DNA of 64,000 nt, from positions 47,520 through 111,519 of the forward strand of contig JALEKN010000005.1 in assembly GCA_022769125.1 (NCBI GenBank). Direction: 5' to 3'. Positions 1 to 8,451 of this stretch are shown here, piece after piece (within the stretch, counting starts at the first letter, position 1; each line of letters opens with the position of its first letter). This stretch comes from Agathobacter sp. (GTDB lineage: Bacteria > Bacillota > Clostridia > Lachnospirales > Lachnospiraceae). Made by a program: the position numbers and the translations under genes. The notes below the pieces were generated by a model. That model did not search any database. It was not told the origin of the DNA and saw only the letters and a list, made by a program, of their open reading frames with translations.

Positions 1-1082
1 TCTCCGGCATATGCCTCCTCAACCATCTTGCGCTCGTCAGCCATCATCTGCTGCGGCTGGGAGAGCTTGATATTCTTCTGCCCCTGCACATGGTAGACCT
101 CCATCCCTGCAGTAAACTTGCCGGAGCAGATACGCATAAATGCGATACGGTCTCTGTGGTTCTTGTTCATGTTTGCCTGAATCTTAAATACAAATGCAGA
201 AAAGTCCTCACGGAACGGATCAATCATTCCCTGATTGGACTGTCTTGCAAGCGGTGCGTAAGTCATCTGTAAAAAGTGCTGCAGGAATGTCTCTACGCCA
301 AAATTCGTAAGAGCCGATCCGAAAAATACCGGGGAAAGCTCTCCCTTTGTCACCTGGTCAATATCAAATGCCGCACTTGCGCCATCCAAAAGTTCGATCT
401 CCTCCAACAACTGATCCTTAAAATCAGCTCCGATCTCAGCTTCAAGTGCCGGATCATCGATTCCGATCAGCTTTTCGGAGCCTTCCTTTGTTCCCTTTAA
501 GGTATCTGCAAATGTCATGACTGTCCTGGTATTGCGGTCATATACTCCCTTAAATTCCTTTCCTGACCCGATTGGCCAGTTGATCGGGCAGGTTGCAATG
601 CCAAGCTCTTTTTCAATATCATCCAAAAGTTCAAAGGTGTCATTCGCATCACGATCCATCTTATTAATAAACGTAAAGATTGGGATGTGCCGCATCACGC
701 AGACCTTAAACAGCTTTCTCGTCTGCGCCTCGACACCCTTACTTGCATCAATTACCATGACCGCTGAATCCGCCGCCATAAGTGTACGGTATGTGTCCTC
801 CGAGAAGTCCTGATGTCCCGGAGTATCCAGAATGTTTATACAATATCCGCCGTAATTAAACTGCAAAACAGATGAGGTTACGGAAATACCTCTCTGCTTT
901 TCGATTTCCATCCAGTCAGAAACCGCATGACGGGCGGTTGCCTTACCCTTTACGGAACCGGCAAGGTTGATTGCACCACCGTATAATAAAAACTTCTCGG
1001 TAAGTGTCGTCTTACCGGCATCCGGATGGGAAATAATCGCAAATGTACGGCGTTTTTGAATCTCATCTTTTAAGTTACTCAC
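1..1082 (-). CDS. prfC: Peptide chain release factor 3, 5' part (partial)
   Basis: RF3 is the translational GTPase that recycles RF1/RF2 from the ribosome after peptide release. Only about 360 N-terminal codons are present; the gene runs off the left edge. The start is GTG at 1082, preceded by a GGAGG ribosome site 8 bases upstream. The protein begins MSNLKDEIQKRRTFAIISHP and carries the G1 loop SHPDAGKTTLTEK, a switch I/II region with QRGISVTSS and DTPGHQDFSEDTYR, the RF3-typical SAVMVIDASKGVEAQT, and NKMD, the guanine-specifying motif. Identity to RF3 rather than EF-G is judged from DFSEDTYRTL and the early domain order. It lies downstream-adjacent to the spoIIIA operon on the same strand, with about 90 bp between. 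Confidence 0.93.
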   Translation of the reverse strand, partial: MSNLKDEIQKRRTFAIISHPDAGKTTLTEKFLLYGGAINLAGSVKGKATARHAVSDWMEIEKQRGISVTSSVLQFNYGGYCINILDTPGHQDFSEDTYRTLMAADSAVMVIDASKGVEAQTRKLFKVCVMRHIPIFTFINKMDRDANDTFELLDDIEKELGIATCPINWPIGSGKEFKGVYDRNTRTVMTFADTLKGTKEGSEKLIGIDDPALEAEIGADFKDQLLEEIELLDGASAAFDIDQVTKGELSPVFFGSALTNFGVETFLQHFLQMTYAPLARQSNQGMIDPFREDFSAFVFKIQANMNKNHRDRIAFMRICSGKFTAGMEVYHVQGQKNIKLSQPQQMMADERKMVEEAYAG

Positions 1083-1172
1083 AAATATATCCTCCAACTA
1101 CGCATATCCGGCTTTTGCCGCTTTTAGTAGTATATCCTAGATTTCCCAGATTTTCAACGAATAATCAAAAAA

Positions 1173-1883
1173 CTATTGTTCTAAAGCAGGCTCATCCGTG
1201 CTGATCGGAGTAATGATAATATTTTCCGCAGCAATTCCGGTCTTTCGTTTTACAATATCTTCCACCTGTGCACGCTTGGCATCTGTCACATCACCCATAT
1301 CAACCACGACATCACAGGTATCATCACTGATGCTGACCACCACATTTAAAAATCCTTTTGCCTCAAGCATCATCTCCGCATTTGCCTCTTTCTCAGAGAT
1401 ATCCGCAAGTGTAACCATCTCATTTACCGCATCCTGTTTCTGTTCTTCACTCAAAGATTCATTATCAATAATCTCCAGGAGAGCCTCTTTATTCTTTGAA
1501 CGGATCTGCTCACGATTCAGCTTTACCTCTGCTGCATAGCTTGCTCCGGTCACATTCACGCTCGTAAGAACCGTCTCTCCCGGATTTAAAGTTTCCTCGG
1601 CATCGGAAGCTGCATCCTCCCCATCCGTCACTGCCACATCCGCGCTCTCCAAGCCCTCGTCAAGTGTAATCTCCTCCCCCATCGTTTCGGTGCTGCCCGG
1701 CTCCTCAAAAATATCATAGGTACTGTTGTCGATCACATAATCGGTTTCCAGCGCATCGGCATTCGTCTCGGCAGCCTTTTCCTTATTATTGTTTACACGG
1801 TCATAGCTTATGTATCCTGCGATCGCGATCATGAATGCAAGTGTAGTGATAATCAGTTGGTTTTTGTGAAAAATCTTCTTCAA
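1173..1883 (-). CDS. spoIIIAH: Stage III sporulation protein AH
   Basis: SpoIIIAH is the mother-cell half of the SpoIIQ-AH channel that joins mother cell and forespore. The 236-residue protein has a short basic N terminus, one membrane segment (about residues 9-26, IITTLAFMIAIAGYI), an acidic low-complexity linker (about 35-105), and a C-terminal YscJ/FliF-like ring-building domain (about 120-230) with EQKQDAVNEMVTLADISEKE and a terminal DVVVDMGDVTDAKRAQVEDI segment. It is the last gene of the spoIIIA operon, 11 bp after spoIIIAG. The linker is longer and more acidic than I remember from Bacillus. Confidence 0.93.
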   Translation of the reverse strand: MKKIFHKNQLIITTLAFMIAIAGYISYDRVNNNKEKAAETNADALETDYVIDNSTYDIFEEPGSTETMGEEITLDEGLESADVAVTDGEDAASDAEETLNPGETVLTSVNVTGASYAAEVKLNREQIRSKNKEALLEIIDNESLSEEQKQDAVNEMVTLADISEKEANAEMMLEAKGFLNVVVSISDDTCDVVVDMGDVTDAKRAQVEDIVKRKTGIAAENIIITPISTDEPALEQ

Positions 1884-1894
1884 TTTGCGTCCTC

Positions 1895-2452
1895 CTAATC
1901 AGACATCTTTACTATTTTTATTTTATGAGCCTCAATATTAAATAATGCCATAACCGCATCAGAAATATCAGAAACCGTCACTGCATTACCGCCGCCCTGT
2001 GCCACAATCAGTACTCCTTCGACATCCGGCAGATACCGGTTTGTCACATAAGGACTTTCCTCCTTGTCATTCTTGTAGACAACCGTACTTGTCTCACTGT
2101 CCTCACCATTTCTCTTTATGTTCTTATCGAGCACATGTGCGCCGGTGTCCTTCATTGTAAGCATAACACGCACCTTACCGACACCATCCATGTCAGAAAG
2201 CAGTTCTTCCAATTCTTTCTCCAGCATTTCTTTATATGCATCGTTTTCCTCTGCCTTTTCATTTTCCGCCACGCGTTCTACTGTCTGTTCCGTTTTTTCC
2301 TGAGCCGGATAGCTGCTTTTTTCCTGTTCTCCCCCATTCGAAGGTATTGCGATAACTAACAGCAAAATTCCAAACAGGAGCACAATCAGCCAATCTGTGC
2401 GATTCATATTGCTTAGTTTACTCTGTAGACTCTTCCACGAAAAAGATTTCAA
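1895..2452 (-). CDS. spoIIIAG: Stage III sporulation protein AG
   Basis: SpoIIIAG forms the large ring of the mother-cell/forespore feeding-tube channel. There is one membrane segment (DWLIVLLFGILLLVIAIP), a charged linker, and a C-terminal ring-building domain containing KVRVMLTMKDTGAHVLDK and GVLIVAQGGGN. The open frame extends further upstream to 2512, but I place the start at TTG 2452 because GGGGGAGG sits 5 bases before it; this gives 185 residues and a 35-bp overlap with spoIIIAF. The next ATG, at 2407, lacks a clear ribosome site. It is translated between spoIIIAF and spoIIIAH in the same operon. Confidence 0.9.
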   Translation of the reverse strand: MKSFSWKSLQSKLSNMNRTDWLIVLLFGILLLVIAIPSNGGEQEKSSYPAQEKTEQTVERVAENEKAEENDAYKEMLEKELEELLSDMDGVGKVRVMLTMKDTGAHVLDKNIKRNGEDSETSTVVYKNDKEESPYVTNRYLPDVEGVLIVAQGGGNAVTVSDISDAVMALFNIEAHKIKIVKMSD

Positions 2453-2711
2453 ACATATCCTCCCCCTCTCCCTCATAGGCAATATTATCCAACTGCTCCG
2501 AAAGTTCCTCAAATGAAACAGTTTCCGGCAATGTCATATCCTTATCCATCCACGTAAGTACCGGCTTCAACAATAACACTGCCATGAGTGCCCCCGTAAA
2601 AAACTGCACATACTTTTTGTAGTTCTCCTTCGGTGTCAGATACGCAATAATCTGTAATATCAACAGAAAAACAAAATAGCTTTTCACAAATCCTGCAATT
2701 ACTTCCATCAC
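2418..2711 (-). CDS. spoIIIAF: Stage III sporulation protein AF (short form)
   Basis: This 97-residue membrane protein has two predicted membrane segments (about 7-26, FVKSYFVFLLILQIIAYLT, and 35-52, VQFFTGALMAVLLLKPVL), the hallmark YxxYVQFFTG stretch between them, and a short acidic C-terminal tail. SpoIIIAF is a membrane component of the SpoIIIA export complex. Bacillus SpoIIIAF is about twice as long, so the cytosolic ring-building domain appears to be missing or reduced here. Identity rests on position between spoIIIAE and spoIIIAG and on the two-helix motif. The 3' end overlaps the start of spoIIIAG. Confidence 0.85.
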   Translation of the reverse strand: MMEVIAGFVKSYFVFLLILQIIAYLTPKENYKKYVQFFTGALMAVLLLKPVLTWMDKDMTLPETVSFEELSEQLDNIAYEGEGEDMFEIFFVEESTE

Positions 2712-2751
2712 ACCCTTCCCTCCTCATGCTCCTTCTTCCTCATTCTTCCCC

Positions 2752-2806
2752 AACCTCCGCGAAACACACCTCTGCATCCCCGTATGCAAAGGTGTTTGGC
2801 GAAGGT
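2752..2806 (-). other. Long imperfect hairpin between spoIIIAE and spoIIIAF
   Basis: Directly after the spoIIIAE stop codon the transcript can fold into a long stem. The arms AACCTTCGCC/GGAGGTT and AAACACCT/AGGTGT pair around a TGCATACGGGGATGCA tip, with a few mismatches. There is no U-run after it on the minus strand, so it is probably not a terminator. It could shape differential expression or mRNA stability of the two halves of the operon. Confidence 0.55.
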
Positions 2807-2809
2807 TGC

Positions 2810-3892
2810 CTAATAGATAAAGCTCGTGGACGCTGTCACCATTGCAATTGCAATCAGAAATAACATCATGCTGTCTGCCATCACATTGAAGAACATGGAA
2901 CTGCCCTTTGCCACTCCATTGACAGCCCCCAAAATACGTGGATCACAAACTGGCTGTAGGATTGCTGCAATGATTTTATACAGAAAAGTAAAACACAGAA
3001 CCTTTATGACCGGAGTCATGCAAAGCAAAAGAAGAATTACAAGCCCTGCTACCCCGACACTGTTTTTTACAAGCATTCCACAGCCTAGCAGAACTTCCTC
3101 AGCAAGATGAAATCCGTTTCCCACTCCGGGAAGTACAGACAGAGATTTCAGTACAGCGCTCTGTGAAATCCGATCCCTTGCCGGTGCAAGCAATGATTGT
3201 ACAGCACTTATTCCGATCACACCGCCGATTGCCACCTTTCGGAATAAGTGCACGATCGATGCGATCAGATCAGCCAGCTTAGAAAATTTGTGCTCTGTAA
3301 AAAAATGATCCATCAGCTCCAACAGTACATACATATGGATTCCCGGAACCACCATGTATTTTAGTGCCCATTCCAGCAGGTAGATCAAAGCAAACATAAG
3401 CTCGTAAAACATCCCTGCTGACGCTGTATTGCCGGATAGCATCAGTGTCGTGGCATACGCCGGGACCAGAACCTGCAGAAATCCCGTCACATCTGACATC
3501 CCGGATTCCACAACAGTTGAAACCAGAAGAAAAGACTGCATCATCAGTAAAATTACAGCTCCATAGGCAATGAAAAAACTCATCTGCGACACATACGTAT
3601 CCGTTTTTACCAGCAGCCGCTGAAAAAACGCGAACAGGCATGACAGCAAAAGCATCTGTAACAGCAAGGCTTTTCCACCCGCCAATTCCGAAAAAAACAG
3701 ATTCCAGATCTGCTTTCCAATATTTTGCACACCCTGTAATTTTCCTTCATTCTCCACATTCTGTGCGACAAGCTCATAGAACGAGAGATTTCCGTCCAGA
3801 TGCTCGCCCAGGTATGAATCCACGGTATCCAGCTTTAACAATTCAAGCAGTTTTTCAATATAATAAGATTCACCTGCCTCGATGCTGCCCAC
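2810..3892 (-). CDS. spoIIIAE: Stage III sporulation protein AE
   Basis: SpoIIIAE is the polytopic membrane protein of the SpoIIIA complex, suggested to act as a permease-like component of the engulfed-forespore channel. The 360-residue protein has a soluble N-terminal region (about 1-75), then around seven hydrophobic segments (for example LLLQMLLLSCLFAFFQ, FFIAYGAVILLMMQSFLLV, GLVILLLLCMTPVIKV and SMMLFLIAIAMV). Family landmarks include LPGVGNGFHLAEEVLLGCG and LKSLSVLPG. The frame opens at GTG 3892, just after the spoIIIAD stop at 3909; an in-frame stop lies just upstream, so the signal peptide seen in Bacillus homologues is absent. The exact start is uncertain because the nearest purine run is very close to the GTG. 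Confidence 0.92.
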   Translation of the reverse strand: MGSIEAGESYYIEKLLELLKLDTVDSYLGEHLDGNLSFYELVAQNVENEGKLQGVQNIGKQIWNLFFSELAGGKALLLQMLLLSCLFAFFQRLLVKTDTYVSQMSFFIAYGAVILLMMQSFLLVSTVVESGMSDVTGFLQVLVPAYATTLMLSGNTASAGMFYELMFALIYLLEWALKYMVVPGIHMYVLLELMDHFFTEHKFSKLADLIASIVHLFRKVAIGGVIGISAVQSLLAPARDRISQSAVLKSLSVLPGVGNGFHLAEEVLLGCGMLVKNSVGVAGLVILLLLCMTPVIKVLCFTFLYKIIAAILQPVCDPRILGAVNGVAKGSSMFFNVMADSMMLFLIAIAMVTASTSFIY

Positions 3893-3908
3893 CCCTTTCC
3901 GTTATGTT

Positions 3909-4292
3909 CTACGAAACAAGAAATGAATCCAAAAGTTCCAATATATTTCCAATGCAGGGAATGCTTAAGACAAGAATCGATATTTTGGCAAACAATTCAA
4001 TCTGTCCTGCCAGCGATGTATAACCCGCATCCTTACAGATTGATGAAGCAAATTCCCCAATATATGTAATGCCAAGCATTTTAAATAAAATGGTAAGTGC
4101 ACCTCCATCCAACGGAAGCAGGTTAATAAGCGTCTGCAAAAAATCCATGGCCTGCTGCACTTGCACAAGTACAAAGGAGAAGATAAGAACAACCGCACCA
4201 ATTCCCATAAGTACCGCGTATTCTCCTTTCTCTTTTTTGCAGATCATAGAGAGAAATGTCACTAATATTCCAATCAATCCAACCTTTAACAT
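3909..4292 (-). CDS. spoIIIAD: Stage III sporulation protein AD
   Basis: This 127-residue integral membrane protein of the SpoIIIA complex has about four hydrophobic segments, starting MLKVGLIGILVTFLSMICK and including YAVLMGIGAVVLIFSFVLV, ITYIGEFASSICKDAGYTSL and KISILVLSIPCIGNILELL. The GEFASSICKDAG stretch is typical of SpoIIIAD/AC. Its AGGGGG ribosome site is close to the start ATG at 4292. It follows spoIIIAC by 11 bp. Confidence 0.92.
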   Translation of the reverse strand: MLKVGLIGILVTFLSMICKKEKGEYAVLMGIGAVVLIFSFVLVQVQQAMDFLQTLINLLPLDGGALTILFKMLGITYIGEFASSICKDAGYTSLAGQIELFAKISILVLSIPCIGNILELLDSFLVS

Positions 4293-4303
4293 ACATCCCC
4301 CTG

Positions 4304-4498
4304 CTATATGGAAAATAATGCCTCCATCGTCTGAAACAGTTCACTGATATATGGAACGATCCAGAACAAAACAATGAGTAGTCCCGCAAGACTCAGCAAA
4401 AACGCCTGTTCCTCCCTTCCGCTATGCTTTAATACCTGACATAGCACCGTAACAATGATTCCAACGGCTGCGATTTTAAAAATGATCGTCACACTCAT
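4304..4498 (-). CDS. spoIIIAC: Stage III sporulation protein AC
   Basis: This small (64 residues) two-helix membrane protein belongs to the SpoIIIAC/AD family. Helix 1 is IIFKIAAVGIIVTVLCQVL; helix 2 is AFLLSLAGLLIVLFWIVPYI; the connecting loop is KHSGREEQ. Length and sequence pattern match the family. An AAAGGGGAATGTA ribosome site precedes ATG 4498. It lies between spoIIIAB (48 bp upstream) and spoIIIAD. Confidence 0.92.
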   Translation of the reverse strand: MSVTIIFKIAAVGIIVTVLCQVLKHSGREEQAFLLSLAGLLIVLFWIVPYISELFQTMEALFSI

Positions 4499-4546
4499 TA
4501 CATTCCCCTTTATTACGTTCTCTTACACTCCCCGCCGCCTGCTGTT

Positions 4547-5074
4547 TTACAGCAAAATAACAACAAGCATTACTCCAAGAAGCATCCCTACCGGAGTCCA
4601 TACCCTGTTCTTCTCCCTATATTCCTGTTCCACATTTTTTAAGAAGTCCTGCATTCGCTGCTCATACAGTAAAAGTCTCTGCATATTTTCCGCAAGATTT
4701 CTCCCAAAAAAGGCATCTCCGGATTGTTTTAACAATTCTCTTTCTTCCCATGTCAGATGCCACCATCTCTCCGTTCTTAAATATGCCTGTTTCCAGGCTT
4801 CCTCTCCGGTGCTGTAACATCTCTCATTCAAAAAAACTTCCAGACATTTAAGCATCTCTCCCTCCGCAGTCTCTTTCTGACATTCCCTTTCTCTGTAACG
4901 GCGGACAAAGTCCGGCATGTGGATCCGCTCTTCCTCCATTGCATTCTTAGCACTCCGGTACAGTCTGCACAGCTGCTTCAATTCGCATATACGGCTTTTG
5001 TAATTCTTCCTCCATTCGCTTAACATTCCCGCACATGACAACATGACTACAGCAGCGCCCAAAAGTTTTAACAT
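4547..5074 (-). CDS. spoIIIAB: Stage III sporulation protein AB
   Basis: SpoIIIAB is a membrane-anchored helical protein related to GspF-type inner-membrane platform proteins. The 175 residues start with a hydrophobic segment (MLKLLGAAVVMLSCAGML), continue as a long helical, charged region (LKQLCRLYRSAKNAMEEERI, then ERCYSTGEEAWKQ and LLKQSGDAFFGR), and end with a second membrane segment (VWTPVGMLLGVMLVVILL). The ATG at 5074 overlaps the spoIIIAA stop by 7 bp, which implies translational coupling. Confidence 0.9.
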   Translation of the reverse strand: MLKLLGAAVVMLSCAGMLSEWRKNYKSRICELKQLCRLYRSAKNAMEEERIHMPDFVRRYRERECQKETAEGEMLKCLEVFLNERCYSTGEEAWKQAYLRTERWWHLTWEERELLKQSGDAFFGRNLAENMQRLLLYEQRMQDFLKNVEQEYREKNRVWTPVGMLLGVMLVVILL

Positions 5075-5967
5075 AGTGCGTGCAGCTTTTTATCAAACAC
5101 CCGATAGCTGCGCTGTCCGGTTTCATTCCGCTCAATCTTTACCAGCCGTTCAATCTGTCCGGTTTCCATCAGTTCTGCCATAAACGGTTTTTCATACAGC
5201 TCGTCTACATTTCCAGCATGAACAGTTGCAAGCAGATGACAGCCGCTGTACAAGATTTCCTGTACCGCCTCAAATTCTTCTTTGCGCCCGAGTTCATCCA
5301 CTGCAATCACCTGTGGTGACATCGTCCGAAGGAGCATCTGCATCCCCTTAATCTTAGGACAATTGTCAAGGACATCCACCCTAGGTCCCAGATCGTTTTG
5401 TGGCACGCCGCAATAGCAGGCTGCAATCTCAGACCGCTCGTCCACAACGGCTACCTTTACTCCCGTATGCAAATCATCCCCACTTGAAAGAAGCCGGACC
5501 AGATCCCGCAGCAAAGTTGTCTTTCCCATTCCGGGTTCCGCGAGAATGAACACATTTTTTATTGTCGCATCCCTTATGTATGGATATACCTGTGCTGCAC
5601 ATCCCTTAACTTCATGCGCAACACGTATATTGAGGGCACCAATATCCACAATACGCCTGACCGTTTCCTCCCCGCCTTCGCGTTTACGGTTTGTGCGTCC
5701 CGCCACCCCTACACGGTGTCCGCCCTTTATGGTAAAGAAGCCCTGCCGCAGCTCTTCCTCCAATGCATAGGGGGAATAATCCGACAGATAATTTAACATT
5801 TCCGTCAACTCATCCTCGCTGATCTGTTTAATGTTCATTGCAGTCATATCCCCATACAACAGTTCTGCCTCCTGGCCTACTCGGATACGGATTTCTTCAA
5901 GTCCGTCCTCAAAATTTTCCGGCAACAGTGGGTATAAGGATTTGGGTAATATATTGGAAAGTTCCAT
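5068..5967 (-). CDS. spoIIIAA: Stage III sporulation protein AA (ATPase)
   Basis: SpoIIIAA is the GspE/VirB11-like secretion ATPase that energises the mother-cell/forespore channel. The 299-residue protein has an N-terminal domain with QGFFTIKGGHRVGVAGR, a Walker A at about residue 145 (LAEPGMGKTTLLRDLVR), a Walker B region (VKVAVVDERSEIAACYCGVP), and VIAVDELGRKEE followed by HLLATVHAG. It is the first gene of the operon. TAAGGAGATGTGAT precedes ATG 5967, and a candidate SigE promoter lies just upstream (6001-6030). Confidence 0.95.
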   Translation of the reverse strand: MELSNILPKSLYPLLPENFEDGLEEIRIRVGQEAELLYGDMTAMNIKQISEDELTEMLNYLSDYSPYALEEELRQGFFTIKGGHRVGVAGRTNRKREGGEETVRRIVDIGALNIRVAHEVKGCAAQVYPYIRDATIKNVFILAEPGMGKTTLLRDLVRLLSSGDDLHTGVKVAVVDERSEIAACYCGVPQNDLGPRVDVLDNCPKIKGMQMLLRTMSPQVIAVDELGRKEEFEAVQEILYSGCHLLATVHAGNVDELYEKPFMAELMETGQIERLVKIERNETGQRSYRVFDKKLHALC

Positions 5968-5987
5968 ATCACATCTCCTTACAACAA

Positions 5988-6021
5988 AAAAGTCATAGGC
6001 ATTGTATCTGCCTATGACTTA
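5988..6021 (-). terminator. argS terminator
   Basis: A perfect 12-bp stem (AAGTCATAGGCA/TGCCTATGACTT) with a 7-base loop is followed on the minus strand by TTTTTTG. It lies just past the argS stop and ahead of spoIIIAA, and separates the housekeeping and sporulation transcripts. Confidence 0.85.
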
Positions 6022-6030
6022 TATATATGA
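6001..6030 (-). promoter_or_regulatory. Candidate SigE promoter of the spoIIIA operon
   Basis: On the minus strand a -35-like TCATATAT (6023-6030) and a -10-like GATACAAT (6001-6008) are separated by 14 bp. This matches the SigE pattern (ATA-type -35, CATACAnT -10) at all but one -10 position. The -10 box falls in the loop of the argS terminator hairpin, so transcripts starting here, about 5994, would lack the 5' arm. SigE control of spoIIIA is established in Bacillus subtilis; this particular site is inference. Confidence 0.6.
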
Positions 6031-6059
6031 CTTGTCTATAAAATTATGATAACTTTTGA

Positions 6060-7853
6060 TTACATACGATCCGGTGCCGAAAATCCCAAAAGATCAATAC
6101 AGGTCTCAAGAATCCCCTTCGTCAGCATCAGAAGTGCAATGTATGACTGCTGTTTCTTCGGATCTTCCTCCGCAAGTATCTTTGTTCCGTGATAAAATGC
6201 ATTAAGCGCATTGGAAAGCTCATAAATGTATGCACATACCTTATGCGGTGCAGTCTCTTCAAATGCGTTCTCAATCGCTGCATTGAATTTGGAAAGCGAA
6301 AGCATCAGGTTCTTCTCGCTCTCGGAACCACTTGCCAGGATCGCAGTTCCTGGCGTTGGAAGTGAGTTCCCTCTTGCCTCATATTTTGCGAGGATAGATT
6401 TGATACGGACGATCGTGTAAAGAATATATGGGCCGGTATTTCCCTCAAAAGAAGTAAACCGATCAATATCAAAAATATAATCCTTGCTTGCCTGATTGGA
6501 AAGGTCTCCGTACTTTACAGCTGACAATGCAATGATCTTCGCAGTTGCCTCTGCTTCTTTTTCATCCATGCGCAGATCGTCTTTTTCTTTCTGGTTCTCC
6601 TTGATCTTGCGCAGCATCTCCTCGTTGATCTCATCCAAGAGGTACTCCAGACGCATAACGCCGCCCTGACGTGTCTTAAACGGCTTGCCGTCCTTTCCGT
6701 TCATGGTTCCGAATCCGATGTGCTTTAACTCTACATCTTCACGCACAATCCCGGTCTTTTTCGCGCAGCGGAATACCTGTGTAAAGTAAAGCTCCTGACG
6801 CTTATCGGTCAGATAGATCATCATATCCGGGTTGTAGTCCTGCACGCGCCATACCATCGTTGCAAGGTCTGTCGTGTTATAGAGTGATGCCCCATCGGAT
6901 TTTAAGATCATGCACGGCGGGATCTCCTTGGTGTCGGTATCTTCCTTTACATCGACAACCAATGCGCCATCACTAATATACGCAAATCCGTCATCCTTCA
7001 TCTTCTGTACCATTGCCGGGATATAAGGCTGCGCATCAGACTCGCCTTTCCACAATTCAAAGGATACATTCAGGTTCTCATAATTTCGCTTAAGGTCCGT
7101 AACGGAAACATTTAAAATATGATCAAGAAGGGCCTTGTAGCCTCTTCTTCCGTGTTGCAATTCATACGTTGCCTGCATGGCAGCTTCCTTAAAAGCTGCA
7201 TCTTCCTTGGACTTACCACTCGCAGTCGGGTAGATTTCCTCCAGCTCTGAGATTGTAAACGGAGCCTCTGCCGGGTATTCCCCTTCATAGTCAGGATCAA
7301 AATATACAAGTTCCGGCTTTCTCTCCTTAAGCTCCGTGATGATCAGTCCCATCTGAAGCCCCCAGTCTCCGATATGGACATCACCGATGACATTGTGCCC
7401 CATATATTTTCCGAGGCGCTTCACACTCTCTCCAATAACTGCTGAGCGGAGATGTCCAACATGAAGCGGCTTTGCAACATTCGGTCCACCGTAGTCAATG
7501 ATAATTGTCTTTGGATTGGCCACTTTATCACATCCAAAACGACCTTCTTCCTTTTGCATGTCATTTAAGTAGCCCGCAAGATATTCCGGACTTAATTTCA
7601 GATTCAGGAATCCCGGCTTTACGGATTCCACCATAGAAAACATCGCATTATCGGACAGACGCGCTGCGATCTTGTCTGAAATCATAAACGGAGCACATTT
7701 GTATTCCTTTGCCGCAGACATTGCACCATTGCACTGGTATTCACACAGATCCGGACGGTTTGATAATGTAACTCTTCCGTATTTCTCGTCATAGCCTTCT
7801 TCCTTGAAAGCCTTTGTAACTTCTTCCGATATCAAATCGATGAGTTTTTTCAT
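6060..7853 (-). CDS. argS: Arginine--tRNA ligase
   Basis: ArgRS charges tRNA-Arg. The 597-residue length suits the family. It has the N-terminal additional domain (about 1-85), the class I HIGH box as HVGHLRSAVIGE preceded by YGGPNVAKPLHVGH, the MSK-equivalent region FKTRQGGVMRLEYLL, and a DALR anticodon-binding domain (about 475-597) that ends in LLGFSAPDRM, close to the canonical C terminus. AGGAGGAAACT precedes ATG 7853. It stands alone between queT-like and the spoIIIA operon and has its own terminator. Confidence 0.97.
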   Translation of the reverse strand: MKKLIDLISEEVTKAFKEEGYDEKYGRVTLSNRPDLCEYQCNGAMSAAKEYKCAPFMISDKIAARLSDNAMFSMVESVKPGFLNLKLSPEYLAGYLNDMQKEEGRFGCDKVANPKTIIIDYGGPNVAKPLHVGHLRSAVIGESVKRLGKYMGHNVIGDVHIGDWGLQMGLIITELKERKPELVYFDPDYEGEYPAEAPFTISELEEIYPTASGKSKEDAAFKEAAMQATYELQHGRRGYKALLDHILNVSVTDLKRNYENLNVSFELWKGESDAQPYIPAMVQKMKDDGFAYISDGALVVDVKEDTDTKEIPPCMILKSDGASLYNTTDLATMVWRVQDYNPDMMIYLTDKRQELYFTQVFRCAKKTGIVREDVELKHIGFGTMNGKDGKPFKTRQGGVMRLEYLLDEINEEMLRKIKENQKEKDDLRMDEKEAEATAKIIALSAVKYGDLSNQASKDYIFDIDRFTSFEGNTGPYILYTIVRIKSILAKYEARGNSLPTPGTAILASGSESEKNLMLSLSKFNAAIENAFEETAPHKVCAYIYELSNALNAFYHGTKILAEEDPKKQQSYIALLMLTKGILETCIDLLGFSAPDRM

Positions 7854-7922
7854 AGTTTCCTCCTAATCACTTTGTGAGCTGCTCTTCTGTCCGGCAGCAT
7901 CTGCACTGCCTTTAGAAACCGC

Positions 7923-8447
7923 TTATGCCCACTCTTTAAAAATTACATTGCGATACTTGCTTAACACCGCAAGCAACAAAGAACCGAGGATGCATACAGA
8001 GATAACCTCTCCGAGTCCTACGGTTACAATATTAAATACCCAGGTAATGTTTACGCCCTTCCAGATAACATCCGGAATATGGTAAGCAAAGATAAGCACC
8101 GGTGGGATGATCGCCGCATTCGCGATTACCGGTGGAAGCGTACACAAGAACTTGTGTCTGCGGAGCAGATAGGTAAACACAGCTCCAAGTAACGTTGCAA
8201 GGCTTCCGAACACAATGTCCCATATGGTAGCTCCCGTAACCAGATTCGCAAGCAGGCAGCCGATCCATAGTCCCGGAACAGCCGCCGGGGTAAAGTATGG
8301 CAGGATGCACAGTGCCTCCGAAATACGAACCTGAATGGTTCCGCTTGCAAGGTCAAAGGCTGCGATAAAAACGGTAAGCACCACATAGATTGCCGCAATG
8401 ACCGCCGCCTGGGTAATAAAAAGTACCTTTTTGTTTCTCATATTCAT
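7923..8447 (-). CDS. queT: QueT-family (DUF988) transporter, probable queuosine-precursor uptake
   Basis: This 174-residue protein is almost entirely hydrophobic with about five to six membrane segments (for example VLFITQAAVIAAIYVVLTVFI and VITVGLGEVISVCILGSLLLAVL). The stretch GTIQVRISEALCILPYFTPAAVPG is the QueT/DUF988 signature. The family is an ECF-type substrate-binding component assigned to queuosine precursor import by its riboswitch association. Here the assignment is strengthened by a preQ1-I-like aptamer directly upstream (8452-8495). The ribosome site AAGGAG is 5 bases before ATG 8447. Confidence 0.83.
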   Translation of the reverse strand: MNMRNKKVLFITQAAVIAAIYVVLTVFIAAFDLASGTIQVRISEALCILPYFTPAAVPGLWIGCLLANLVTGATIWDIVFGSLATLLGAVFTYLLRRHKFLCTLPPVIANAAIIPPVLIFAYHIPDVIWKGVNITWVFNIVTVGLGEVISVCILGSLLLAVLSKYRNVIFKEWA

Positions 8448-8451
8448 TTTT

